In this document: positions 8,561-17,745 of the stretch, piece after piece
Numbering within the stretch: position 1 is the first letter of the stretch
How the letters are laid out: each line of letters starts with the position of its first letter
DNA from: Nemertoderma westbladi
Lineage: Eukaryota; Xenacoelomorpha; Nemertodermatida; Nemertodermatidae
Assembly: GCA_032718475.1 (NCBI GenBank)
Contig: JAUCBJ010008919.1
Span: 1 to 20,047, forward strand
DNA: 20,047 nucleotides
Direction of reading: 5' to 3'
The notes under the pieces: generated by a model
Databases searched by the model: none
What the model was told of the DNA's origin: nothing
The model's input: only the letters and a program-made list of their open reading frames with translations
Translations under genes and position numbers: made by a program

Positions 8561-8930
8561 AAATCAAAATAATTCCTTGGTTGATAAATATTTCAGAATA
8601 ATTATTTTACGTGTATTTCTGATTCAATAAAAAAAAGAAATAGAACAAATAATTTAACTATTATTTTTCATTAAGAAAACATCACGATAACAACTATTTA
8701 CATACACCATGTCCCAGAATATAGTGTCGTAATTCAGTGACACCGCCCCCCCCCCCCCCCCCCCTAATTTTTTTTACAAATCGTAATGAGATTGGATGAA
8801 ATATGAAACATAAGTAGTTTAACCTCCCGACCACAGACATGGCGTTGAGCCAGAATTTTTATTTTTGCTTTAAATCTTTAGCTCAAAGCGTTAATGGAAG
8901 TGTCTTCGGCGATATACTGTATGTAGCCAC
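8560..8930 (+). repeat. dispersed repeat, copy A, left part
   Basis: Shares with 12680-12960, in the same orientation and order: AATAATTCCTTG, TACACCATGTCC, GAATATAGTGTCGT, a C-tract (19 C at 8746-8764), TACAAATCGT, ATGAGATTG, TTTTTATTTTTGCTTTAAA, TCTTTAGCT, AAGCGTT and GTGTCTTC. No ORF. The repeat class is unknown. Confidence 0.75.
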
Positions 8931-9010
8931 CAGTCCTGCCGCAGTTATTTTTCTACCTTATAGCTGTTTGTAGCGACCTTATAGCTAGCACTACAAGGAT
9001 TACATAACTA

Positions 9011-9157
9011 TTTACATCATTGTGTGCAAAGTAGCACTTTGCAGCGTTATGACCCGAGTTTATTTATGTACCGAGCGAGCGAAGCGAGGGAGGTTTACAT
9101 AAATAAACAAGGTTCTTTAACGCTGAAAAGTGACCTTTGCAAGCAATGATGTATGTA
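9011..9157. repeat. imperfect inverted repeat (about 60-bp arms, short GC loop)
   Basis: The left arm 9011-9070 reads ACATCATTG, TGCAAAG, ACTTTGCAGCGTTA and GTTTATTTATGTA. The right arm 9096-9157 is its complement, with TACATAAATAAAC, AACGCTGAAAAGTGACC, TTTGC and CAATGATGT. The loop reads CCGAGCGAGCGAAGCGAGGG. It would fold as a long hairpin. Confidence 0.8.
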
Positions 9158-9606
9158 ATTTTGTTACATTATGTCAACTTATCAGCGTTAGTGATGTGAA
9201 TAAAGGATTTTAAGGATACTCATTTATACATTTTCATCATGTACTATATCGAATATAAGTGGAATTTATTAACTGGCACACAGTATTAATTATACATTTA
9301 AATCGAATTAAAGTTTATTGGAAGTTACCTCCTGCTTGGAATGATAATTCATTAATCCATCTTACTATAGTCGACTGAAGCAAACTTAGTCACCGTCTGT
9401 GTCCGTTCAGTTTTACTGAACACTGTCGTCCATTGAACGTTTCTACATAATGGATCTTACACGTTAAAAAATTATTTACATGCAGTAGCTACAATAGTCC
9501 CGTCACTGCAAACTGGATAATAAAGCAGGAAAGCAGAACTCATTAACATAAATGGAAATAATACATTCTGGAATACGGTAATTTTAGTTGTTTCCATGTT
9601 ATTGAT

Positions 9607-9665
9607 TACTTTGCAGCGTTCCGTCCTATAGGCCGCAACGCTGCAAAGTAGTACTTTGCAGCGTT
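9607..9665. repeat. three copies of a 14-mer as stem-loop plus near-perfect palindrome
   Basis: TACTTTGCAGCGTT at 9607-9620 and 9652-9665, with its complement AACGCTGCAAAGTA at 9637-9650. The last two form a palindrome with a one-base centre; the first two form a stem with a 16-base loop. The same core appears in the left arm of the 9.0-kb hairpin. Confidence 0.9.
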
Positions 9666-9689
9666 ACAAGGAATTCACCCCAGAACGCT

Positions 9690-9812
9690 GTTGAGTTGAC
9701 AGAATGTAACAAAATTTGTAACACAATCTGAATTTCGAAAATAAATAACTGAGATATGGGCATTTGCATCTGCGCTACGCTATTCTATTCTATTTCATAA
9801 ATGCATCATATT
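9690..9812 (+). repeat. dispersed repeat, copy A, right part
   Basis: Matches 12990-13110 of copy B: TGTAACACAAT, ATTTTCG/ATTTCG, TAGCTGAGATATGAGCATT or its variant, CGCGAAGC/CGCTACGC, then TATTCTATTT with AATAAA/CATAAA. Confidence 0.7.
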
Positions 9813-9849
9813 CTGGAACATTTTATTTATCCAAATACTGAATGGTCAG

Positions 9850-10600
9850 TTCAGGTATTCTAGGTGATTGATGAAGAAAACTTGCCACCTCCATGCAGCA
9901 TAAAGGAGGTGCCACCTGTGGCTGCATAGACCCTCTTACTAGGGCAAATCTGGTCCTGTAACTAACCACTGTAGGACCCCCTTCGTTCTAGGATAGGGGC
10001 ACCTTTGGTCCTGGATTATGGAGCCATATTCTCGGCTGCAGGGGTATATGGCCTGTGGCCAAGCAGATGGTTATCTACCAATTGCTGGTCAGAAGTAGAG
10101 TGTTCTCATGTCCACTCTGAGTGCACTTCACTGCGACATGCACCTGGCAGCAGGGGTACAGGTATGGCCCAGCAGATCAGCTGCACAGCCAATGGTGGGT
10201 CATGTGCGTCAGAGTAGGTATGGGTGATGGGCCTCACATCTTACTCCACTGCGACACCCTGTGGAATGGCAAACCAGGGTGTTGTAGGCCTATTTTCCCC
10301 GAGAGTTGACTCGGCAAAAAAGCGCACCCCCAACCCCCACAATGGATAACATTAGTAATGCGGAGGTCCGGAGACTAGAGGCCAGTGGAATTACCGGACA
10401 CTATCGGCCTCACAGGCGTCACACCCCCTACTGGAGAGAGAGAAGCCAACAATTCTTTGAGTCCTTTTCCTGATGACCTTCTGGCCCAAACCCTGGGTCA
10501 CCAGGGAAGCCAGATTGTGAGGGGGAGAGGGATTCTGGAGTTGGGGGCTACTCTCATGTTCCACCCCAACCATCAAGCCATTGGTGAACCTGAGGCAAGT
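9850..10600 (+). mobile_element. LINE 5' region (non-coding or undetermined)
   Basis: GC-richer than its surroundings and directly upstream of the endonuclease relic, so it is probably the 5' untranslated and N-terminal part of the same LINE. Frames at 10005-10217 (TTG-opened) and 10385-10606 show no motif I recognise. The stretch contains tandem GGCAGCAGGGGTA-like words and a C-rich patch at 10325-10340. Confidence 0.5.
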
Positions 10601-10609
10601 CACTAGACT

Positions 10610-11087
10610 AGCCTCAGTTTCCACCCTAACACTCGGCTCCGCGATGCGACAAGGTGAGCTGACTGCCTTGGCAGTCTAAGCTTTCTTAAGCTTTCAGTAT
10701 AAGCTTTCTCTTAGCGCAGTGGGTATTCAAAAGCACCGAATACGGACTGGACAGAGTGATGAGGTTATGATGGGGTAGTAGTCGATTCGCCCTCGCATCA
10801 GCAGATGATAGTGGCAATGCTGGGATTGGAGTTGGTCTATTGATGAATCCAACTGCACATGCAGCATTGAACAAAATAGACCAAATCTATAACCGCATCA
10901 TCCGTTGCCATTTCTAATGTTCTGGAAGACTGAGTAAGAAGTTTCCTAAGGTGGTTCTGATTGTGTGCTACTCTCCAACTAGTGTTGCCCCTGTAGAGGA
11001 GGTGGAAAATTTCTACCACAATCTACAAGCAGCTACTGATGGAATGGATCAGCATGCTTTCTTAACCCTTTCACTACTATGGCATAA
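10610..11087 (+). pseudogene. LINE APE-type endonuclease fragment
   Basis: Frame 1 (from ATG 10644) reads Q-G-E-L-T-A-L-A-V, then L-S-A-V-G-I-Q-K-H-R-I at about 10710-10742. This corresponds to the APE block x-V-x-G-I-Q-E-H-R-I, whose Glu binds the catalytic metal; here it is Lys. Frame 2 (from about 10767) reads S-A-D-D-S-G-N-A-G-I-G-V-G-L-L. After a single in-frame TAA at 10915-10917 it continues V-V-L-I-V-C-Y-S-P-T-S-V and E-V-E-N-F-Y-H-N-L-Q-A-A-T-D. These are the middle endonuclease blocks (I-V-C-Y-A-P-T, then F-Y-x-x-L). It stops at H-A-F-L-T, before the expected G-D-F-N. So it is truncated, frameshifted and catalytically dead. The family fits LINE-4 at 7265. Confidence 0.75.
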
Positions 11088-11131
11088 CAGTTAGGTCACA
11101 CCTACTGGACTATGGCCTAGGTGTTATGCCA
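11080..11131. repeat. small hairpin
   Basis: TGGCATAACA (11080-11089) and TGTTATGCCA (11122-11131) are perfect 10-base inverted copies around a 32-base loop that includes GGCCTAGG. Confidence 0.8.
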
Positions 11132-11337
11132 CGAAGTACTAGGAGCTCTATGGCCACCTAAACATGTCAGTCTGATAGCTGACACACCCTTTACATGTTC
11201 AGTACTCTTCCTCATAACAAAATTAAGTGGTAATTTCAAATTTTAATTGGTTGTTTTGGTTTTTGGTAGGGCTGTAGGGCATTACTATAATGGAATATAA
11301 AGGCCTGCTGGTACTGGTAATAAAATGTCTGTCAGTC
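11132..11337. other. single-copy flank of the second array
   Basis: No gene. Contains CTGACACACCCTTTACATGT (about 11180-11199), which nearly repeats at 12042-12061 inside a unit of the array. This suggests it belongs to the same mobile element. Confidence 0.45.
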
Positions 11338-12600
11338 TGTCTGTCAAAAAATAAGGAAGCATATTATGTAATAAAAACATTCGCTATATGGGGGTTTTCC
11401 AGGTCTCTGATTTCAATTTTGATGTCAGTTTTTACGACTGACCAACTCTAGGCTATCTGTGTCTGTATGTATGTCTGTTTGTCTGTCTGTCAAAAAATAA
11501 GGAAGTATATTATGTAATAAAAACATTCGCCATGGGGGTTTTCCAGGTAGCTGATCTCATTTCTGATGTCAGTTTTTACGACTGACCAACTCTAGGCTGT
11601 CTGTTTCTGTATGTATGTCTGTATGTATGTTTGTCTGTCTGTCAGTCTGTCTGTCAAAAAATAAGGAAGCATATTATGTAATAAAAACATTCGCCATGGG
11701 GATTTTACAGGTAGTTAATCTCATTTCTGATGTCAGTTTTTACTACTGACCAACTCTAGGCTGTCTGTGTCTGTATGTATGTCTGTATGTCTGTTTGTCA
11801 GTCTGTCTGTCAAAAAATAAGGAAGCATATTATGTAATAAAAACATTCGCCATGGGGTTTTCCAGGTCACTGATTTCATTTCTGATGTCAGTTTTCACGC
11901 TTGGCTCGACTCACGACACACTGTGTGACAGACAAACAGACAGACACAGACAGCCTAGAGTTGGTCAGTCGTAAAAACTAACATCAGAAATGAAATCAGC
12001 GACCGGGAAAACCCCCATGGCGAATGTTTTCATGACACCTTCTGACACACCCATTACATGTTTCTATTGTTTTTTGTTGTTACTTGTTTTATTTAATAAT
12101 ATGCTTCCTTATTTTTTGACAGACAGACTGATAGACAAACAGACATACATACAGACCCAGACAGCCTAGAGTTGGTCAGTCGTAAAAACTGACATCAGAA
12201 CTGAAATCAGAGTCCTTAAGAAAACCCCCATAGCGAATGTTTTTATTACATAATATGCTTCCTTATTTTTTGACAGACAGACTGATAGACAAACAGACAT
12301 ACATACAGACACAGACAGCCTAGAGTTGGTCAGTCGTAAAAACTGACATCAGAAATGAAATCAGTGACCTAGAAAACCCCCATAGCGAATGTTTTTATTA
12401 CATAATATGCTTCCTTATTTTTTGACAAACACACTGACAGACAAACAGACATACATACAGACACAGTCAGCCTAGAGTTGGTCGGTCGTAAAAAAGGACT
12501 TCAGAAATGAAATCAGAGACCTAGAAAACCCCCATAGCGAATGTTTTTACTACATAATATGCTTCCTTATTTTTTGACAGACAGACTGACAGACAAACAG
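11338..12600. repeat. second head-to-head tandem array, units about 146-164 bp
   Basis: Unit: a CTGT/TGTA tetranucleotide run, CAAAAAATAAGGAAGC, ATATTATGTAATAAAAACAT, TCGCCATGGGGGTTTTCC, GATGTCAGTTTTTACGACTG, then ACCAACTCTAGGCTGTCTG. Plus-oriented CAAAAAATAAGG begins at 11345, 11491, 11655 and 11811. From about 11920 the same unit runs on the opposite strand, with CCTTATTTTTTG at about 12108, 12261, 12413 and 12563. The junction (about 11893-11925) holds CGCTTGGCTCGACTCACG. Length variation comes mostly from the tetranucleotide part. The first inverted unit has an extra segment of about 62 bp near 12034-12098. No ORF. Confidence 0.9.
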
Positions 12601-13110
12601 TCCTGCCGCAGTTATTTTTCTACCTTAGCTTTTAAAACTACAACGCGTTAATTATTCAATTAACACTAAATAATTATTTTGAAATAATTCCTTGAAGTAC
12701 AAATTATATTTTACACGTGTCGAATTATATTCCTTAACATGACGAAGTACACCATGTCCTGGAATATAGTGTCGTTATTCAGGTACCTGCCCCCCCCCCC
12801 CCAAATTTTTCTACAAATCGTGATGAGATTGCATGAAATTTGGAACAGAGATAGTTTCACCTCCCTCCTCCTCCGTGGGTGAGCCATAATTTTTATTTTT
12901 GCTTTAAATCTTTAGCTACAAGCGTTTAAAAAAAGTGTCTTCAGCGATATTACACCAGTTACAAGCGGAAAGCTGGCCATGCAAGGATTCCAAATATGTA
13001 ACACAATTTGATTTTCGTTGAAAAATAGCTGAGATATGAGCATTCAAATGTTGCATAGTTTTGCACCGGCGCGAAGCTATTTTATTCTATTTAATAAACA
13101 AATCAATCAT
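12599..13110 (+). repeat. dispersed repeat, copy B
   Basis: Begins with CAGTCCTGCCGCAG straight after the array microsatellite, then runs through the blocks shared with copy A (see 8560-8930 and 9690-9812), with 13 C at 12790-12802. It has no counterpart of the 760-bp segment inside copy A. It ends near CTATTTAATAAACAAATC. Confidence 0.7.
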
Positions 13111-13636
13111 ATTACAAACTATTTAGATTTCAACTTTTTAAATTCCCCTCTTTTAGAAACAGTCAGCTGGTGGTGGGTATATTACGTAGCTAGGCCCATG
13201 TGAAGAATACCGGACTTTTTGCCGTTATATTTCACTTTGCAGTTCCCCATTTGAAGAATACCACGTTTTCACCAAAAACACAGGTTACAGAAGGGCTGAA
13301 TCTAACCAAAAAATAAAGGAATTAGTATATGTACAGGTTATAAGATCAAATTAAGCGCTATAAAACACTTAAAAACACCTAATAAAGATAAAAAAAATTA
13401 TATTCATATATAAAATTCAAATAAAAAGTCAACCGAGAAGTGAAATCCTGGTATTCTACACATGGACGCGTAGCTATTCATGCAGTAATTATTCGATTCG
13501 AAATATATTTAACTTAAATAAAAAGTTTAACATAACAAGGAAACAAAAAGTATATAGCTTAATTTAAAAATCTTTGTGCTAACAGCGGTCCACGTGAATG
13601 CTTTCTTAGTTAAAGTTTACAGTTGACTTTGACTGT
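13111..13636. other. AT-rich spacer, nothing assigned
   Basis: No coding similarity. TGAAGAATACC occurs twice (about 13200 and 13252). Otherwise unremarkable. Confidence 0.5.
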
Positions 13637-13710
13637 GGGGCGAGCCACGAAGTTGGCGGAGCCTTAGCGAATTGACACTGTTAGGGGGTGGGTCAATTTA
13701 TGCAAATAGT

Positions 13711-13777
13711 TGTCGTCGTCGTCGTCGTCGTCGTTGTCGTCGTCGTCGTTGTCGTCGTCGTCGTTGTCGTCGTCGTT
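13711..13777. repeat. (GTC)n microsatellite with regular GTT interruptions
   Basis: CGT/GTC triplets broken by single TTG triplets at near-regular steps. Located in the same relative place as the CGA triplets in the short copy at about 5594-5620. Confidence 0.95.
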
Positions 13778-13901
13778 ACGATTTTGACATGCTAATAACT
13801 TTGTCGGATTTAAAGCTGCCAAGTTGAAAATTTGTAGGTATCAATATGAGCAAAAGTTGAGATTTTTGAGAGACTTTCAGACACCATCAGTGCAATGGTC
13901 T

Positions 13902-14805
13902 CCCGCTAGAGGGCCACATGTCTAAACATTAAATGGCCACCCATTTCTTTGCTTTTAATCCGTTTAAGCTGAAACTTGGGAAGTATGTACTAGACCATTA
14001 GCTGTAAATTTCAAAGGAGGCTAATCTATCTGCAGTTCTCCAGTCTGCCGCTAGAGGGCGAAATGTCCCGAATGTGAAATTATTCTTCCATTTAGTTGTT
14101 TATGATCTGATTACGCTGAAACTTGTCATATATGTACTAGATAACATCCTGAGTCTTTGTGTGGATTGTAATCGGTCCGAAGTTTTCCAGTCTCCCGCTA
14201 GAGGGCCACATGTCTAAACATTAAATGGCCACCCATTTCTTTGCTTTTAATCCGTTTAAGCTGAAACTTGGGAAGTATGTACTAGACCATTAGCTGTAAA
14301 TTTCAAAGGAGGCTAATCTGTCTGCAGTTCTCCAGTCTGCCGCTAGAGGGCGAAATGTCCCGAATGTGAAATTATTCTTCCATTTAGTTGTTTATGATCT
14401 GATTACGCTGAAACTTGTCATATATGTACTAGAAGACATCCTAAGTCTTTGTGTGGACAGTAATCGGTCCGGAGTTTTCGAGTCTGCCGCTAGAGGGCGA
14501 AATGTAGGAAAGTGATAACCTTCGCGAATTCCTTGATCTTAATCTATTTAAGCTGAATTTTGGAATATACAGTACCGGTATGTACTAGACCACATGCCTC
14601 GTCTTTGTGAGGAAGGTGATCGATCCGTAGTTCTTTAATATGCCGCTAGAGGGCTAAATGTATGAAAGTGAAAACCTTCCAACATTTCGTTATTTATGAT
14701 CCGTCAATCGGAAACTTGGTAGATATGTAATAGACCATAGGCTGTGGCTTTGTAGGGAAACTAATCCTTCCTTCTTCAGTTACCCAGTCTCCCGCTAGAG
14801 GGTTA
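13902..14805 (+). repeat. seven-monomer satellite with an invariant CTCF-like core
   Basis: The box CCGCTAGAGGG is preceded by C or G at 13902, 14047, 14194, 14339, 14486, 14642 and 14791. Spacings are 145, 147, 145, 147, 156 and 149. Units 1+2 and 3+4 form a 292-bp dimer repeated almost identically (differences near 14032/14324, 14141/14433 and 14163/14456), so a recent duplication. The last units are much more diverged, yet the 11-base core is unchanged in all seven. Other shared words are GCTGAAACTTG and TATGTACTAGA. Confidence 0.9.
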
Positions 14806-14912
14806 ACGTTTTCCGGGAAAATCTTCTCCTATGTTTTTATAATCCTTTCGAGTTGATACTTAGCATTAACTCATTTCACGTGCTGCGCGAAGGCCCCACT
14901 TCGTGTAGAACT

Positions 14913-15095
14913 TGACTCCAGATGAATGACTCGTGGTAGTAATGCTGATGGCCCAGCTACCAAGAAGTGCGTTGCTTGCCAAATTTAGGTTAGGCTGTGT
15001 TTGTTCTGTCACTACTGTATCTCTCAGACTCTAACCAAATATTAACTGTGCAATGTAATCTAATAGCTGTTGTATTTAATTAAAATCGTTATTAA
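14913..15095. other. spacer, nothing assigned
   Basis: No coding similarity and no repeat recognised. Confidence 0.5.
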
Positions 15096-15299
15096 AGGCC
15101 CGTTTCCGCGCTGCTTTTTTTTTTGAGCTTTATTTCAAGATTTTTTTAGTTAAAACAATTTCTAGAAATTAATTGCTTCAAGATGAATCTGAGAATTTTC
15201 GAATACTAAAACCTAAAATATAGAATAAAGCTAAAAAAAACAGCTCAAAAAAAAAGTTCAGAATTCCTCAAATAAAAAAGCAGCGCGAAAGCGGGCCTG
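15096..15299. mobile_element. short MITE, Harbinger-like
   Basis: The left end AGGCCCGTTTCCGCGCTGC is followed by T-rich sequence. The right end is its inverted copy, GCAGCGCGAAAGCGGGCCTG preceded by A-rich sequence. TAA stands on both sides (15093-15095 and 15300-15302), a plausible 3-base target duplication. GGCC-type ends plus a 3-base TWA duplication are known for PIF/Harbinger elements. About 204 bp, AT-rich inside, no ORF. Confidence 0.7.
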
Positions 15300-15533
15300 T
15301 AATGGTAATGGTTTTACATTTTAGGGATAGCAAATCAGCACAGATTTTGGCAATTTATGGGTAGATTTTGTCGATTAATTTGCGTTAAAAAGAACAAAAT
15401 GCTATTAAAATTCTGGAAAATATAGTCAGATAGTGTTGCAATCCTCGGAGTGGTACCGAAACACCAAAAAACTTCGAGATAAGTCGCAACCATGTCGATT
15501 TCTATAGCTGTACAAACAAACAAACGCTAACTG
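15300..15533. other. spacer, nothing assigned
   Basis: A 62-codon minus-strand frame (15335-15523) has no recognisable motif and is not called. Confidence 0.45.
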
Positions 15534-15665
15534 TTCCGTATGCCACTACAGTTTTAAACATAAATAGTTGATACTATGGCAACCATGGAGAGTTCTAGAA
15601 CACCATATAAATGTTATTTGACAATTCTAGAACATAAATAAAATAAAATATAATGTTCTAGAACA
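15534..15665 (+). mobile_element. MITE arm, second copy
   Basis: Same order as the left arm at 6670-6773: TTCCGTA, CACTACA, TTTTAAA, CATAAAT, ACTATGGCAAC, GAG, TTCTAGAAC, ATATAAAT and ATTCTAGAAC. A perfect palindrome TGTTCTAGAACA lies at 15654-15665. A clear inverted partner arm is not visible; sequence to about 15930 has related TAGCTA and TTCTAGAA words. It may be a half element or a strongly diverged copy. Confidence 0.65.
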
Positions 15666-15929
15666 TATTTCTAGTAATTTCTAAAATTCAAAATAGCTAG
15701 TATTTAAAAAAAATAAATTTTGCTTTATAAATTTCAGTATTATAAATGTTATAATTTCAGGCAGGTAGCTAGTTATTTTTAAGATAGTTTTATAGGCACT
15801 TTTTTACTTTACCCCCTCCACCCCACAGATTTTTCCACTAACTATTTTGTGAATTTTTGTCAATAGGATATAGTTCCCAACCACTTCTTGCCTCTGTTGA
15901 AAAAAAAAATTTGTTCTAGAACACTATCT

Positions 15930-17745
15930 ATTGTTACTAACTATGTATTTTAGATTACTTATTTTACTAATTTTAAGCTCAAAACACCATTTTTATTGAT
16001 AAAGTTGGTTGCGGTACAATATCGACTATTTTCAGTTAAATAATGCATTACTAAAAGTTTGACGCCATCTAGTGCCATTATCTGCATATCTAACTTGTAT
16101 TATTGCCTTATTGGTATGCTCCTTGCTCTCGATAAGCTGTATATAAATACGATTAGTATACTGTTTTTGATGGTTTACAAATAATTTTTTTGACAAAATA
16201 GAAATTGCATTATCAATTAAGTTTCCCCATTACAAACTGGTATTAAATATAGTAAATAATTATTCTATACAGTATACTAAATCATAGAAAGTTTGAATTT
16301 CGCGCCCAACATTTTTAAAAAGGGACATGTCACTTTGTCATTCAGTCATTTGGTGAGTTTTAATTATTAAGAATTCGCTTTCGTGTTCTTCAGTACTTAA
16401 GCAGACTGCTAACTGCAGCACCTGCACAACTGCATAACAACAACAATTTGTCATTTGGTCATAATTATAATTACTGAATTATACCTGTTGTTTGTTCTTT
16501 TGACATTGTAATTTCAAGTGAAATGTGAAATGCCGTAAATCCTAAATCTGTTATTGACTGATTCGATTAAATTGTCCGTCTACAATCTGAAAACGGACAA
16601 TTTTCAACATATGGCACATGGCAGTAGGGAGTAGGCCTATGGAAATAACATACAGGATAATGGAGTAGTTTCACCGGGAGCGATCTGCCGGCGATTCCAC
16701 AGGCGAGAGGGTATGAGATGAAGCAAAATCCGGCCAGTATACCGGTATAATGAACAGGGAAGTATAGCCTATCGCCCATCGGTAGGCCTGCAACACTACA
16801 CTGGAAGGGGTTCAAAATTAAGCGAGGAACACTGGGGTTCATTTGGGGCAGGGGGGTGGGGTGCAATACAGAAATATTCCTTCGACGGCTGAGACGGTTA
16901 TATGCTGAATAAGTAGGCCCTAGGATTTTTTTGATTTAATTAGTACATTTTGGATTAAAGGTCGTATTACCGCATTAGATTATTGACCAGCCCAACCCAT
17001 TTCCAACCATTCCTAGTTTTGGGAGGGGAATCGACAGTAAAAATAGGTGCTTCGATTCTACATTTCATTTGAGATTATTTGGGGGACTAACAATTCTGAT
17101 TATATATATTTCTATCACTAGGCCGACTTTCGATTTGGGGATCATTCACTGTCACACGGTGGGCTGGTTAGCTATTTGATCATCCATAATAGACAGACTC
17201 CCTTTCGGTTGGTTCATTGGAAGTATTACAGTTTTGGAGAAGCCAAAATGACATTATTTGGAAATGGGACCTGCGTAAAAGCGGCTCATAGCCGATAATT
17301 AACGGAACTCGGCTGTCAGATTTCAATTTATATTTATTACAAAATTATTCCTATATTATATTGAAAGTACTACGCTAAATCTAGATTACAATATAGCAAA
17401 TTTAGCTTGACTCAGTCATGTGATATTTAAATGTGGGTATCACCTTTTTGCCTTAATTAGCAGCAACATTTAGAACATTTCAGAAATATTAGTTTTGCCT
17501 TGGAACGGGTGGTTTATTCAAACGCTGTAGGATATTAGTAAGCAATCTATCTGAGTCAATTCGAATCAGTAGTCGGCTTACATTTCGTTGTTCAGTGTTT
17601 TTTGAGCACAGAACGCAACAGTCAATAATCTAGTATTGTGACTGCGTCACTGAATTTGAATTTAATTTAGATTTAGCAAAATTTAAAATTTGTTTTAATT
17701 TTTTAATTTTGGACGCAAAATTATTTAATTGAAATATTTATTAAA
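15930..17745. other. long stretch without a gene
   Basis: No supported coding region. A TATATAAATA lies at 16140-16149 with no gene after it. GACGCCATCTAGTGCCA is at 16061-16077 (see findings), and TTTCGCGCCC, E2F-like, near 16297. A minus-strand 99-codon frame (16567-16866) opens with TTG and looks like chance. Part of this stretch could be the 5' LTR of the element starting to the right, but with no second LTR in the window its start cannot be fixed. Confidence 0.4.

Larger units (their letters stand above)
8931..9689. repeat. intervening segment in copy A, with foldback hairpins
   Basis: Copy B lacks this segment, so it is probably an insertion or composite. It opens with CAGTCCTGCCGCAG and ATTTTTCTACCTTA, also present at 12599-12627 next to the end of the 11.3-12.6 kb array. 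It contains the foldback at 9011-9157 and the palindromic 14-mers at 9607-9665. Confidence 0.55.
13637..14912. mobile_element. foldback element, long copy with internal array
   Basis: The left end TGTGGGGCGAGCCACGAAGT, followed by GGAGCCTTAGCG, matches the right arm of the 5.4-kb copy read from its other strand. The right end (about 14872-14912), read from the minus strand, gives CACGAAGTGGGGCCTTCGCG then CAGCACG, matching the left end of that copy. So the two copies are in opposite orientation. Order here: end, (CGT)n microsatellite, one diverged unit, seven clear monomers, other end. This plan (short ends, microsatellite, variable number of roughly 150-bp core repeats) is known from 'pearl'-type and Helitron-like non-autonomous elements of marine invertebrates. 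Assignment to those is inference; no coding sequence is present. Confidence 0.7.

Noticed and set aside
10391-11019. Minus-strand frames of 60-77 codons in the LINE 5' region
   Set aside because: Antisense to recognisable endonuclease blocks on the plus strand.
13700-13707. Octamer ATGCAAAT as a POU-factor site
   Set aside because: Exact match, but a single 8-base word in AT-rich DNA is expected by chance and no gene is near.
11338-14805. CRISPR array
   Set aside because: Direct repeats are present, but units are about 147-164 bp with no short repeat/unique spacer pattern, and the sequence is eukaryotic.
16140-16149. TATA box promoter
   Set aside because: Good TATATAAATA match but no coding region or other promoter element follows.
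16567-16866. 99-codon minus-strand frame
   Set aside because: Opens with TTG, no recognisable motif, and Pro/Cys content follows from a G-rich local plus strand. Treated as chance.
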